The notes beneath the pieces are model-generated. The model was given only the letters and a program-made list of their open reading frames with translations, made no database searches and was not told the DNA's origin. From Cytophagales bacterium (GTDB lineage: Bacteria > Bacteroidota > Bacteroidia > Cytophagales > 172606-1): a stretch of 64,000 nucleotides of DNA. The translations under genes and the position numbers were made by a program. The stretch covers positions 473,297 to 537,296 of the forward strand of contig JAUJMU010000001.1 in the NCBI GenBank assembly GCA_030446715.1, given 5' to 3'. Shown here in pieces: positions 9,704 to 17,636 of this stretch (position 1 is the first letter of the stretch; each line of letters opens with the position of its first letter).

Positions 9704-10714
9704 TTAGGGGGTTAAGGCATTCTTTTGAATGAGGATGGTTTTATTCTCTTTACTGATGGTCAGGTCCAGGGATTCGGCCAGGGTTTCCAAAAGCAGGTCT
9801 ACGTCATTGCCTTCAAGGGTATAGGTGAAAGGCAAATCCAGTAAGGCCGGGTCCTGAACCTGCACGGTGTAGCCGTAGTTGTTTTCGATCAGCCCGATAA
9901 GGTCCCCCAGGGGAGTATGGTCAAATACCAGGCGGCCTTCCTTCCAGGCAGTATAGCGTTCCGTATCCACGTTTTTTCGTACGGCCGTCAGGGCTTTGTC
10001 TTTTACCACGGCCATCTCTCCGGGTTTCATGACCAGGTCTTGTGGCACCTGGCCTCCGCTTAGTTTTACTTTGCCTTCATCGAGCACTACCCGGGTTTGC
10101 TTTTGGCGGGACCAAACGTTAAAGGAAGTACCCAGTACTTCCACCTTCACCTCACCCGAGTGCACCGTAAAGGTAGCGTGCGTGGGGGTGCGGGTCACTT
10201 TAAAATACGCTTCCCCCTCCAGCCAGACTTCCCGCTGGTTTGTCTCCTCCCAATCCCGGCTCCAGCGGACCTTAGAATTTGCATTCAGCACCACCGCTGA
10301 TCCGTCCGGCAATTGCAGGTTTTGGGTTTCCCCGTAGGCGGTTTGGTACACGAGAGGACGATTGAACCACCACACCGAAAACGCGATCAGCACTACGATT
10401 GAGGCGGCAATGCTCATCCACGCACGGGGCCTGCGGTACATAGGAACCGTGCGGGTACGGCCCCCTTCCCAGGCGTCAATGGCGGTAAACAATTGCCGCT
10501 TTGCCAGCGTGGCTTCTGCCCGTGAAACCGGCTCCGGCTGTTCCTTCAGCAGCTGCAGCAGACCAATGGCCTGGTCTACATCGGCCTGCTGCTCGGGGTG
10601 CCGGGTTAGCCAAGCTTCCCAGAAGTTCTGCGAGGCTTCATTGCGCCCGTAGTACCAGTCTAAAAACGACTCGTCGCTTAAAAAGTCCTCCGCTTTGTAG
10701 TGTGTGTAGTCCAT
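9704..10714 (-). CDS. FecR-family anti-sigma factor
   Basis: A 336-residue inner-membrane regulator. The cytoplasmic N-terminal part (about 1-85) would bind the ECF sigma factor. A single membrane segment follows (AASIVVLIAFSVWWF, about 100-115). Then comes the periplasmic FecR domain (YGETQNLQLPDGSAVVLNANSKVRWSRDW, repeated pattern to about 240). The C-terminal DUF4974-type domain (RLVFDHTPLGDLIGLIENNYGYTV) has an STN-like fold. It is the first gene of the leftward fecR-susC-susD operon and is divergent from its probable partner sigma gene across 108 bp. Confidence 0.93.
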   Translation of the reverse strand: MDYTHYKAEDFLSDESFLDWYYGRNEASQNFWEAWLTRHPEQQADVDQAIGLLQLLKEQPEPVSRAEATLAKRQLFTAIDAWEGGRTRTVPMYRRPRAWMSIAASIVVLIAFSVWWFNRPLVYQTAYGETQNLQLPDGSAVVLNANSKVRWSRDWEETNQREVWLEGEAYFKVTRTPTHATFTVHSGEVKVEVLGTSFNVWSRQKQTRVVLDEGKVKLSGGQVPQDLVMKPGEMAVVKDKALTAVRKNVDTERYTAWKEGRLVFDHTPLGDLIGLIENNYGYTVQVQDPALLDLPFTYTLEGNDVDLLLETLAESLDLTISKENKTILIQKNALTP

Positions 10715-10752
10715 GCGCTTGGTAAGCCTATTTATAGTAGAGATAGCCGAAG

Positions 10753-10807
10753 TTTTGATTTGTAATCAAAATTATTTATCTTTTTTTTACTTTTTTTTGT
10801 AATCAAG
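10753..10807. promoter_or_regulatory. Divergent fecR/sigma control region with palindrome and repeat
   Basis: A perfect palindrome, TTTTGATT-TGT-AATCAAAA, lies at 10753-10771. Its core TTGTAATCAA (10760-10769) recurs as a direct copy at 10798-10807, 38 bp downstream. On the minus strand 10767-10774 reads TAATTTTG, matching the Bacteroidota -7 box TAnnTTTG, which would start the fecR transcript about 45 nt before its ATG. Long T runs separate the repeats. I infer a shared operator or promoter zone for the two divergent genes; the binding protein is unknown. Confidence 0.5.
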
Positions 10808-10822
10808 TAAGGAAAGACCTTT

Positions 10823-11386
10823 ATGGAAGACGATGCAGCACTTTGGCGGGCTTTTAAGAAAGGGGACCGGAAGGCGTATGAGCAGATATTTGACGAGTAC
10901 TTTCCGGCTATGCGCCAGTATGGTAGAAGTTTGCAACCGGATAAAGAAGTGCTCAATGACTGTATTCAAGACGTTTTTTTGAAGATTTGGCAAAGCAAAG
11001 AGAACTTGTCGGACGTGATTTCCATCAAAGCCTATCTGTTCCGCGCCCTAAAAATGAGGCTCATCACCGTACAAGAGAAGGAGTTGCAGAAAACGGCTGT
11101 ATTCGAAAAAGAACCCGTCGAACTCAGTTACGAGAGTTTTCTCGTTGCCTGGCAGGACGACGAGGAGGCAAAGCAGAAATTAGCCCGCGTGGTGCAAAAG
11201 CTCACCAAACGCCAACAAGAAGCCATTCACCTGCGCTTCTACGAGCAGATGGAATACGAGCAGATCGGACAGGTGATGCAGGTGAGTTACCAGGGGGTGA
11301 GAAACTTGATCTACCATGCCCTCAAATTCTTGCGGGAAAACCTGGCCGCCATGCTGCTGTGGCTGATGTGCTTGCAGCAATACTGA
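10823..11386 (+). CDS. ECF-type RNA polymerase sigma-70 factor
   Basis: A 187-residue sigma factor with region 2 at about 10-80 (FKKGDRKAYEQIFDEYFP, then NDCIQDVFLKIWQSKENL) and region 4 at about 120-175 (LTKRQQEAIHLRFYEQMEYEQIGQVMQVSYQGVRNLIYHAL). It would direct polymerase to the susCD promoter when released by the adjacent FecR protein. The gene is divergent from fecR. Its C-terminus is more hydrophobic than usual (ENLAAMLLWLMCLQQY). An IS4-type element begins about 17 bp after the stop, so any native downstream terminator may have been displaced. Confidence 0.94.
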   Translation: MEDDAALWRAFKKGDRKAYEQIFDEYFPAMRQYGRSLQPDKEVLNDCIQDVFLKIWQSKENLSDVISIKAYLFRALKMRLITVQEKELQKTAVFEKEPVELSYESFLVAWQDDEEAKQKLARVVQKLTKRQQEAIHLRFYEQMEYEQIGQVMQVSYQGVRNLIYHALKFLRENLAAMLLWLMCLQQY

Positions 11387-11402
11387 CGGTGAGTACGGAT
11401 AC

Positions 11403-12608
11403 TTTAGTACAGGACAAAAGAAGGGAGCAAAGTCCCCAAAGGGGGTAATTTTAAGGTGACCAAACTGGAATTACCAAACCTCTACTCCCAGATGAAAGAT
11501 ATTCAAGGGGCGTTATATGCCCGAATCAAAGGCCATTTTCCTCTGATAAACGCAGAACAGAACTGATCTGCAAGCTGATCGTTGGCCTGGTCAAACTCAC
11601 CCGAAACGGACTCAGCAAGTGGAGCAAAGCCTTGCCGGGCGGGCAGGACCTGAAAGGATACAAGCAGATGCAGCGGTTTGCCCGCTGTTTCCGGTTTTCG
11701 CCCCGTCTGTATTGTAAAGTCATCTGGCAGTTGTACGGCCAGGGCAAACAAGTGTACCTGACGCTGGACGGGAGTGAATGGAAGATGCGCGGCAAGTGGG
11801 TACAGGTGACCATGACCGGCATTGCTGGACCCGAGGATAAACCTCGTTTAGGTCCTGTCAGGGCATGAGTATTCCCCTGCTCTGGCAGGTATACAACCGA
11901 CAGGGCAATACGGCTTATTCCATCCCCAAAGCCTTGCTGAGTTGTTTTGATAAGTGGATTGAACGCAAGCCACACCAGCAGGTCTGGTGGGTAGCCGACC
12001 GGGAGTATACCGGTAAAGACTGCTTCAGGGAACTGCTGGAGCGAAAGATGCAGTTCTGTATCCGCTTGCGCAAAAACGTAACGCTCACTCATCACAACAA
12101 GAAGATCAGCCTGCACGGGTTGTTCGGATGCCCGACGTTGAGAACCCTTTCCAAACCGCGTAAGCTCTATGGCACCAATCTCTGCCTGGCCGGCCAGAAA
12201 CTACCCGATGGCGACTACTTCATCGTCGGCAGTCCCACCAGGACAAGGCGCCTGGCCCGGATTTATCAGCACCGATGGCTGGCGGACCACCAGCTTCAGC
12301 TGGGATCCGCATCGAAACCCTGTTTGCTGCTTTCAAGTCAAGAGGCTTCAACCTGGAAAGCTGCCGGGTAAACCTGGCCAAAAGGATCAAAACGCTCATT
12401 TTCGTCTTGTCTGTTGCTGCCCCGTATGGGCCTTAACAACCGGGCAGTGGCTGCTTGAACAAGGCAAAAACATTCCCCTCAAGACCTACAGGGATAAACC
12501 GGCCCGGAAATGGAAAAGCCTTTTCCGGCGGGGACTCGACCACCTGCAAAATATTACCCTTAACAACCTTGATTTTCAATCCATTATCAAATTGTGTCCT
12601 GTATAAAA
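11403..12608 (+). mobile_element. IS4-family insertion sequence, decayed copy
   Basis: The ends form an imperfect inverted repeat: 11403-11419 and 12592-12608 match at 14 of 17 positions, with the shared core TACAGGACA / TGTCCTGTA. I could not find a convincing target duplication. The element carries one transposase gene in several frames. It lies just after the ECF sigma stop codon. Confidence 0.75.
11456..12606 (+). pseudogene. IS4-family DDE transposase, multiply frameshifted
   Basis: The coding signal starts at a GTG at 11456 (VTKLELPNLYSQ) and moves through at least four frames. Fragments in order are MKDIQGALYARIKGHFPL; then RTELICKLIVGLVKLTRNGL with TLDGSEW, the first Asp block, to 11868; then SIPLLWQVYNRQGNTAYS with WWVADREYTGKDCF, the second Asp block, to about 12240. 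YQHRW continues in another frame as IETLFAAFKSRGFNLE, giving the IS4 signature Y-x2-R-x3-E-x6-K. The last piece is WALTTGQWLLEQGKNIPL to the stop at 12606. All catalytic blocks remain readable, so the number of real lesions is small. No full-length protein can be made from the sequence as given. Confidence 0.85.
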
Positions 12609-12675
12609 GGTAGTTTGCTCTGGCCAACTTAGTAATATCCCTTCCAGCGTGACTGCCTGAACGTAACTGCCTGAA

Positions 12676-12708
12676 AAAACAGTAGCCCTGACTGACTGGC
12701 AGGGCTAC
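12676..12708 (-). terminator. Leftward hairpin with T run
   Basis: GTAGCCCTG (12682-12690) and CAGGGCTAC (12700-12708) form a perfect 9-bp stem. On the minus strand it is followed by TGTTTTTT, the form of an intrinsic terminator. No gene I can recognise ends here on the minus strand, so it may close the tRNA-Arg transcript or be a remnant of a lost gene. Confidence 0.55.
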
Positions 12709-13014
12709 ACAAGATGAACTTGCGTGCAACAACTCGCCCGAAGTTCTCTTTATGGCAGGACAAATTTATTGAAATATTTATACTTTAAAACTTGCTTTTT
12801 AAGACAGTATCTGGGGTCCAGCTACTTTCGCCTTGAAACCGGGCGAGTACTGCTTTCTTTTGGCTTTCATCTGACCACTATTTTAATCGCTGTTTTCGAG
12901 CTTAGCTAGTGGTCCTAATTTTGGGGAGTAGCACAATAAACCGGACCACCCCAGTCTGTGCAAGGATAGGAGCCCTTTAAGCGCCTTTGTATGCAAATTG
13001 TATGCAAAGACAAT
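12709..13014. other. Gene-free stretch between the IS4 remnant and tRNA-Arg
   Basis: No supported gene lies here. The region has an 8-bp inverted repeat (GACCACTA at 12873-12880, TAGTGGTC at 12907-12914) and a short direct repeat near 12988-13008 (TGTATGCAAA twice). These may be remnants of earlier insertions next to the tRNA gene, but nothing proves it. Confidence 0.4.
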
Positions 13015-13047
13015 AGCCACTTATGAAAGAATGTTTCGTAAGTGGCT
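13015..13047 (-). terminator. Strong hairpin 12 bp after tRNA-Arg
   Basis: AGCCACTTATGAAA (13015-13028) pairs with TTTCGTAAGTGGCT (13034-13047) over 14 positions, with one T-G wobble and a 5-nt loop. On the minus strand it starts 13 nt beyond the tRNA 3' end, the usual place for a tRNA terminator or processing hairpin. The following sequence (ATTGTCTTTGC) has only a weak T run, so termination may be partial. Confidence 0.55.
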
Positions 13048-13059
13048 GATTATCAGTAG

Positions 13060-13133
13060 TGAACTCGAAGGGAGTCGAACCCCTAACCTTCTGATCCGTA
13101 GTCAGATGCTCTATCCAATTGAGCTACGAGTCC
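13060..13133 (-). tRNA. tRNA-Arg (anticodon ACG)
   Basis: The reverse strand gives a full cloverleaf of 74 nt. The acceptor stem GGACTCG pairs with CGAGTTC (one G-T pair) and the discriminator is A. The D arm contains AGCTCAATTGGATAGAGC. The anticodon stem TCTGA/TCAGA encloses CTACGGA, anticodon ACG. The T arm contains GGTTCGACTCC. The ACG anticodon is normally edited to ICG and reads CGU, CGC and CGA. CCA is not encoded. A TAnnTTTG box just upstream fits a dedicated promoter. Confidence 0.97.
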
Positions 13134-13142
13134 TTGCGGGTG

Positions 13143-13164
13143 CAAATATAAAGGATTATTTTTG
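13143..13164. promoter_or_regulatory. Divergent -7 boxes for tRNA-Arg and the aldehyde dehydrogenase
   Basis: On the minus strand 13143-13150 reads TATATTTG, a full TAnnTTTG match placed about 9 nt before the tRNA 5' end. On the plus strand 13157-13164 reads TATTTTTG, with TTG 20 nt upstream (13134-13136), giving a leader of about 57 nt for the dehydrogenase. The two boxes face apart within 22 bp. The consensus is that of the Bacteroidota housekeeping sigma factor; the assignment is inference. Confidence 0.5.
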
Positions 13165-13227
13165 TAATCTGACAAGTACAATACCAAACTTTTCCTTCCA
13201 TTTTTAAGGTTTTCACCCCCTCCCTTC

Positions 13228-14787
13228 ATGATCCATTCTCCCAAAACCACTGCTCCGGCTATTGATTTAAATGCACTTCACATTGTTGACGTCAATCCTG
13301 CTGCCAGCACCGGCCGCGTCTGGAGTCCGCTCAACGGCACTGATCCACATACTGTTTACTCTCCTGCCGACGGCCAGCCGATTGCAAAAGTGGAGTGGGC
13401 AACAGCCAGTCAGTATGAAGAGGTCGTGACCACAGCCCAGGAAGCTTTTTTGCACTGGCGTACGGTTCCATCGCCGCATCGGGGTGAAATTGTAAGGCAG
13501 ATCGGTGATGCCCTGCGCCGTCACAAAAACGAACTGGGCCGGCTGGTCAGCCTCGAAATGGGCAAAATCTATCAGGAGGGTTTGGGTGAAGTTCAGGAAA
13601 TGATCGACATCTGTGATTTTGCGACGGGTCTTTCGCGGCAGCTGCACGGCTTTACCATGCACTCCGAGCGGCCACAGCACCGCATGTACGAGCAGTACCA
13701 TCCCCTGGGTGTGGTGGGCATCATCTCGGCTTTCAACTTTCCCGTGGCCGTGTGGTCGTGGAATGCCATGCTGGCGGCGGTGTGCGGAAATGTCTGCATC
13801 TGGAAACCTTCCGAGAAAACACCCCTCACGGCGGTAGCCTGCCAACGCATTATTGGAAAAGTGCTGGCGGACAACGATCTGCCGGAAGGGATTTTCAGTT
13901 TGGTGATCGGCGATGCCACAATAGGCAGGCAGATGTCCGAAGACCGCCGCATTCCACTGGTGTCGGCTACCGGTTCCACCCGGATGGGTAAGCTGGTGGC
14001 CCAGACGGTAGCCGCCCGGATGGGCAAGTCGCTGCTGGAACTGGGCGGAAACAATGCCATCATCATCACGCCCAATGCAAACCTGGAGCTGGCCATCCGG
14101 GCGGTGGTATTCGGTGCTGTAGGTACTGCCGGCCAGCGTTGCACCACGACACGCCGACTGATAGTGCACGATAGGGTTTACAATGCCGTACGGGAAAGAT
14201 TAATTTCCGCATACCAGAAACTACCCATCGGTAATCCGCTCCGGGAAGGGACATTGGTAGGTCCGTTGATTGACCATCAGGCGGTAGAGGCTTTTCAAAG
14301 AGCCCTAAGTCAGGCAGAGCAGGAGGGAGGCAGCGTAGTAACGGGAGGAGAGGTATTGTCAGGGGATGAATTTGCCTCGGGCTTATATGTTACTCCCGCT
14401 ATTGTGGAAGCTCAGAACTCCTTTTCCATCGTGCAGGAGGAGACATTTGCACCCATATTATACTTGATACGATATAGCGGAGATGTGGAAACCGCCATTC
14501 AGATTCAGAACGACGTACGTCAGGGACTTTCTTCTTCCATATTCTCTGACAATTTGGGTGAAGTAGAGACATTCCTTTCATCAGTAGGTTCGGATTGTGG
14601 CATTGCCAACGTTAACATCGGAACCTCAGGCGCTGAAATCGGCGGCGCTTTCGGCGGTGAGAAGGAAACCGGTGGCGGCCGCGAATCAGGCTCCGATGCA
14701 TGGAGGTTCTACATGCGGCGCCAGACCAATACCATCAACTACAGCAAGAAACTGCCACTGGCTCAGGGGATTAGGTTTGACTTGTAA
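13228..14787 (+). CDS. ALDH7-type aldehyde dehydrogenase (aminoadipate-semialdehyde dehydrogenase-like)
   Basis: A 519-residue NAD(P)-dependent aldehyde dehydrogenase in the cytoplasm. The catalytic Cys is in GTAGQRCTTTRR (about residue 304) and the general-base Glu in LLELGGNNA (about 270). SAFNFPVAVWSWN and WKPSEKTPL are the cofactor-binding blocks. RCTTTRRL and the GGAFGGEKETGGGRESGSDAW end are typical of the ALDH7 (antiquitin/AmaB) group, which oxidises alpha-aminoadipate semialdehyde in lysine breakdown. Other substrates such as betaine aldehyde are possible. It stands alone between the divergent tRNA promoter and a probable terminator. No other lysine-catabolism gene is in the window. 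Confidence 0.88.
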   Translation: MIHSPKTTAPAIDLNALHIVDVNPAASTGRVWSPLNGTDPHTVYSPADGQPIAKVEWATASQYEEVVTTAQEAFLHWRTVPSPHRGEIVRQIGDALRRHKNELGRLVSLEMGKIYQEGLGEVQEMIDICDFATGLSRQLHGFTMHSERPQHRMYEQYHPLGVVGIISAFNFPVAVWSWNAMLAAVCGNVCIWKPSEKTPLTAVACQRIIGKVLADNDLPEGIFSLVIGDATIGRQMSEDRRIPLVSATGSTRMGKLVAQTVAARMGKSLLELGGNNAIIITPNANLELAIRAVVFGAVGTAGQRCTTTRRLIVHDRVYNAVRERLISAYQKLPIGNPLREGTLVGPLIDHQAVEAFQRALSQAEQEGGSVVTGGEVLSGDEFASGLYVTPAIVEAQNSFSIVQEETFAPILYLIRYSGDVETAIQIQNDVRQGLSSSIFSDNLGEVETFLSSVGSDCGIANVNIGTSGAEIGGAFGGEKETGGGRESGSDAWRFYMRRQTNTINYSKKLPLAQGIRFDL

Positions 14788-14798
14788 TACTTCTCTAT

Positions 14799-14844
14799 CT
14801 CCGGCATGCTTGTTACCATCCATTTGCCGCGCCGGAGCTTTTTT
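14799..14844 (+). terminator. Probable terminator after the aldehyde dehydrogenase
   Basis: CTCCGGC (14799-14805) pairs with GCCGGAG (14831-14837), followed by CTTTTTTGCG. The 25-nt loop is long, so this is weaker than the others in the window. Confidence 0.5.
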
Positions 14845-15025
14845 GCGCTTTTTTTTCAAAATTTGCTCCTGAAGATTTGCCATTGCGCTTTTTCCCATAT
14901 TTTAGCCAGTAATTCTGTAGCTTGACTGTGTTAAACTCCAAATACTTACATCAATTAGATTTTTTATTTTCTATACAATCATTTACCTTTAAAAACTCCG
15001 ATCTTCGCGACTAAAACAAATAGTT

Positions 15026-15442
15026 ATGGCTGAAAACACACCCCGTTTCAACACAATCATGCTGATTGATGATAATGAGATTGACAATCTTATCAATCAG
15101 AAAATAATTGAGTCTTCTAACATCTGCAAGCATATTTTTACTCATACCGGCGGGAAGAGTGCGATAGAGTTTTTGAAGAACATGGAGAAGATCGCTGCCA
15201 CCAATCAGTTTGCGCTTCCGGAGATCATTTTTCTTGACATCGATATGCCCCTTATGGATGGCTTTCAGTTCCTTGATGAATTTGAGAAGCTCTCTAAAGA
15301 AACGAAAGACTACTGCAATATCATTATGCTGACTTCTTCTATTAACCCTCAGGACATGAGCAAGTCGAAGAAGTACGACTACGTGAAGAAGTACGTAAAT
15401 AAGCCTCTGACGCAGGAGAGCCTGAAAAAACTGGGCATATAA
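15026..15442 (+). CDS. Single-domain response regulator (CheY-like)
   Basis: The 138-residue protein is one receiver domain and nothing else. MLIDDNEIDN gives the acidic pocket near residue 14-15, IIFLDIDMPLMDGF holds the phospho-accepting Asp (about residue 71), LTSS is the conserved Thr/Ser position, and KPLTQESL supplies the Lys-Pro. With no output domain it must act by binding a partner. No histidine kinase is adjacent. Proteins of this shape are common in Cytophagales and often serve phosphorelays. A terminator follows at once, so it is monocistronic. Confidence 0.92.
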   Translation: MAENTPRFNTIMLIDDNEIDNLINQKIIESSNICKHIFTHTGGKSAIEFLKNMEKIAATNQFALPEIIFLDIDMPLMDGFQFLDEFEKLSKETKDYCNIIMLTSSINPQDMSKSKKYDYVKKYVNKPLTQESLKKLGI

Positions 15443-15464
15443 CAGCACCGTCACTTTGTACCGG

Positions 15465-15490
15465 AAGGGAGGCTTACAGCTTCCCTTTTT
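15465..15490 (+). terminator. Terminator after the response regulator
   Basis: A 9-bp stem (AAGGGAGGC / GCTTCCCTT, one G-T pair) with loop TTACA, running into TTTTT. It lies 22 bp after the stop codon. Confidence 0.75.
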
Positions 15491-15526
15491 GTTTTCTGAT
15501 TCCCTCCGCACCCGGATTGGAAGCCA

Positions 15527-15558
15527 CAAAAAAGCCCCGCAGTTTAGCTGCGGGGCTT
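15527..15558 (-). terminator. Terminator of the leftward unknown gene
   Basis: AAGCCCCGCAG (15532-15542) and CTGCGGGGCTT (15548-15558) form a perfect 11-bp stem. On the minus strand it ends in TTTTTTG. It sits 20 bp after the stop of the 483-residue gene. Confidence 0.9.
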
Positions 15559-15578
15559 CCATTGAAGGGTTGCGGATG

Positions 15579-17030
15579 TTATCCGTTCTGAGAACTTAAC
15601 CGGTTCACAAAGTTGTCGTCCATTTTAACCAGTGACAGCAGTGAGAAGTCTCTGTAATCAGCTTTGTGCATTTTGTCTACCAGTGAGCGGACTTTAGCAG
15701 CTTTGCCATTCTTGCTGTCATACAGGGATGTCTTCAGAATCTTGGTGAAGAGCAGCATGCTGTCGCAGCTGTCTTTGCCCAGAATCCGGATTTGCCTCTG
15801 GATGCTGTTCAGCAACTGGCTGAACAATTCATAGTCACTCATCAGACAGTACTGAAGGGCCAGCAGCAGCTTCACTTCCAGTTGCGCAAAAGGATACTTT
15901 TTCAGGCTCATCTCGTTAAGCAGGTTATTGATCCAGCGCGCAGCCTCATCATAACGCTTGGCGTAGTAGCAGGAAAGAGCCCGGTACACAATGTAAGACA
16001 TATACTTTGGCAGGTCTTGGGCATCGGCTTCGTAGTCCTGGAACAGCCCGTCGTTTTCCTCATACATCTGTCCTTCGGAATCCATCCGGATGTGGCGGAA
16101 TATTTTGGTAGACAGAAACTGCGACGGATAGGTATACAGGCTGTAGTTGGTGAGCAGGGTACTGGCGGCGTCGTTTACTTCGTCGAAATACTTCTCTGCT
16201 TTTTTAAACACCTTATAGTGCGTGTAGTACTCCAGCTTCAGGAATTCAAATACCAGCTTGAGGTGGAAATAGATGGAATCCTGATAGTACTGCGTAAAGA
16301 TTTTTTCTACGTTGGCCAGTACATCTTCAATAGGCTCCTGACCGTCATTCATCGACTCGGTATTCTCTACAAAGAGGCGGTGGAAGATGCTCATGCAGTT
16401 CTGGTACACATACAACCGGTGCGACTGGTACAGGCGGCATACGTTGTCCATCTCGCGGTTCAGCAGGGTAAGTTCCAGCTTTTCTGTTTCACCACCTGAC
16501 AGCGTATAATTGCCATACTTCCGGAAGTAATCAGCCAGCAAGTCTTCGGCCTTGTCAATGGCAAGCATGTAGGCTACGTGCTTGTTGTAAGACTGTGAAT
16601 AGGCGAAAAAATCAGGTGTGTTGATGTGCAGCTTCTTGAGCGTCTTGTAGATGATCGTCAGTTCGTTGGACAGATCATAATCGAGTAGTTCTTTCTCAAG
16701 CTTTTTCAGGGTGGCTATGGCAATAGCTCTTTTTTTAGTGAAGATAATTTCATTGATGTTGGCTACCTTTTTCAGCAGGTCTGTCCGCGGACTTTCCATC
16801 TGCTGCAGCAGGTATTCCTCAATTTTCTGATTAAGGCGGGAACGAAGCGTATAATAAGCATTGGTATTCACGTCAAGCTCTTCCATGATCTTGGCATCGG
16901 AGAGTTGCTTTTCGCGCATGAACTTCAGCAGGTAAGCTGACTTCTCAGCATTGCTGGACATCAGAGAATTGTAGATAGCCTGGTAATCATCAATGGAGAG
17001 CTGCTTAATGATGTTTTTTAGCTTTGCCAT
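15579..17030 (-). CDS. Conserved-looking helical protein of unknown function
   Basis: I do not recognise this 483-residue protein. It lacks a signal peptide and membrane segments and is almost entirely alpha-helical, rich in Lys, Glu, Leu and Tyr. The N-terminus (about 1-75) reads LKNIIKQLSIDDYQAIYNSL, then LSDAKIMEELDVNTNAYYTLRSRLNQKI, which could be a helix-turn-helix. The rest looks like stacked helical pairs of the TPR type (YRALSCYYAKRYDEAARWINNLL). It has its own strong terminator and a 606-bp upstream gap, so it is a single transcription unit divergent from mfd. A DNA-binding N-terminus on a TPR scaffold would suggest a regulator, but this is speculation. Confidence 0.8.
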   Translation of the reverse strand: MAKLKNIIKQLSIDDYQAIYNSLMSSNAEKSAYLLKFMREKQLSDAKIMEELDVNTNAYYTLRSRLNQKIEEYLLQQMESPRTDLLKKVANINEIIFTKKRAIAIATLKKLEKELLDYDLSNELTIIYKTLKKLHINTPDFFAYSQSYNKHVAYMLAIDKAEDLLADYFRKYGNYTLSGGETEKLELTLLNREMDNVCRLYQSHRLYVYQNCMSIFHRLFVENTESMNDGQEPIEDVLANVEKIFTQYYQDSIYFHLKLVFEFLKLEYYTHYKVFKKAEKYFDEVNDAASTLLTNYSLYTYPSQFLSTKIFRHIRMDSEGQMYEENDGLFQDYEADAQDLPKYMSYIVYRALSCYYAKRYDEAARWINNLLNEMSLKKYPFAQLEVKLLLALQYCLMSDYELFSQLLNSIQRQIRILGKDSCDSMLLFTKILKTSLYDSKNGKAAKVRSLVDKMHKADYRDFSLLSLVKMDDNFVNRLSSQNG

Positions 17031-17611
17031 ATTGGGGTTAAATTAAAGAATACACCTGTTGTTTGAATGGGGAAAAAGGGAATTTGTGAATTTTTCTTAA
17101 ATAAGAGTCAATGTAATAAAATGTTTGAGTTTTGAGGTTTTCCCGGCGGTTTGAAAATCTTATTCGTTGGCCGGGTTGCTGAAAGTATCACTGTAATTAA
17201 GGTATGAAGTTACCAAAGAATTTACTTGTGGGTTTTAACAGGTTTTTGTTATCCCTTTTGCTGCCCCGGTTTGGCTGATTTCCTCATCTCCCCGTTTCTT
17301 GATTAAATATAGGATGTTTATGCTCCACGGCACAATAGGGGCACAGCGCTGCTTAATGCCGCTCCGGCGGGTATTAAAATCATTTTGGAAAAACTTCCCG
17401 CAACCAGGTAAGAAGTGGCCGTTTTACTACATCTCCCACTCCCCAAATAAACTGACCTTCAGTAACAGAGCGGTTACTTTATTCCGGCAGCAGAATTTTG
17501 GCAAAGGTCTGCATGACGGGTCCCGGATCGGCAGGTGGGAGTGATGAACTGAACATTTTCGGCTACAGACCGGTATATGTGAGAAAACCAGCCCCTTGGG
17601 CGGCATTTTCG
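17031..17611. other. Long intergenic region upstream of mfd
   Basis: About 580 bp between divergent genes with no supported coding sequence. I see no strong hairpin, repeat or RNA gene. The few short open frames lack any recognisable motif. It presumably holds the promoter of the leftward unknown gene and the upstream part of the mfd promoter. Confidence 0.5.
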
Positions 17612-17619
17612 TAATTTTG
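17612..17619 (+). promoter_or_regulatory. Candidate -7 box of mfd
   Basis: TAATTTTG matches TAnnTTTG exactly and is followed by CAAAAACG. A start of transcription about 7 nt further on would leave only about 10 nt before the TTG start of mfd, so the leader would be very short. Confidence 0.4.
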
Positions 17620-17636
17620 CAAAAACGTTCTTCGTC

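Noticed and set aside
12998-13207. Open frame of 69 codons containing GSRTPNLLIRSQMLYPIELRV
   Set aside because: It is the complement of the tRNA-Arg gene, a well-known source of false protein calls.
15792-16499. 235-codon plus-strand frame
   Set aside because: Antisense to the 483-residue helical gene, which has a proper terminator; the antisense product is hydrophobic and repetitive in valine and leucine.
17299-17544. 81-codon plus-strand frame before mfd
   Set aside because: No motif, poor composition, and ends before the mfd promoter with no relation to it.
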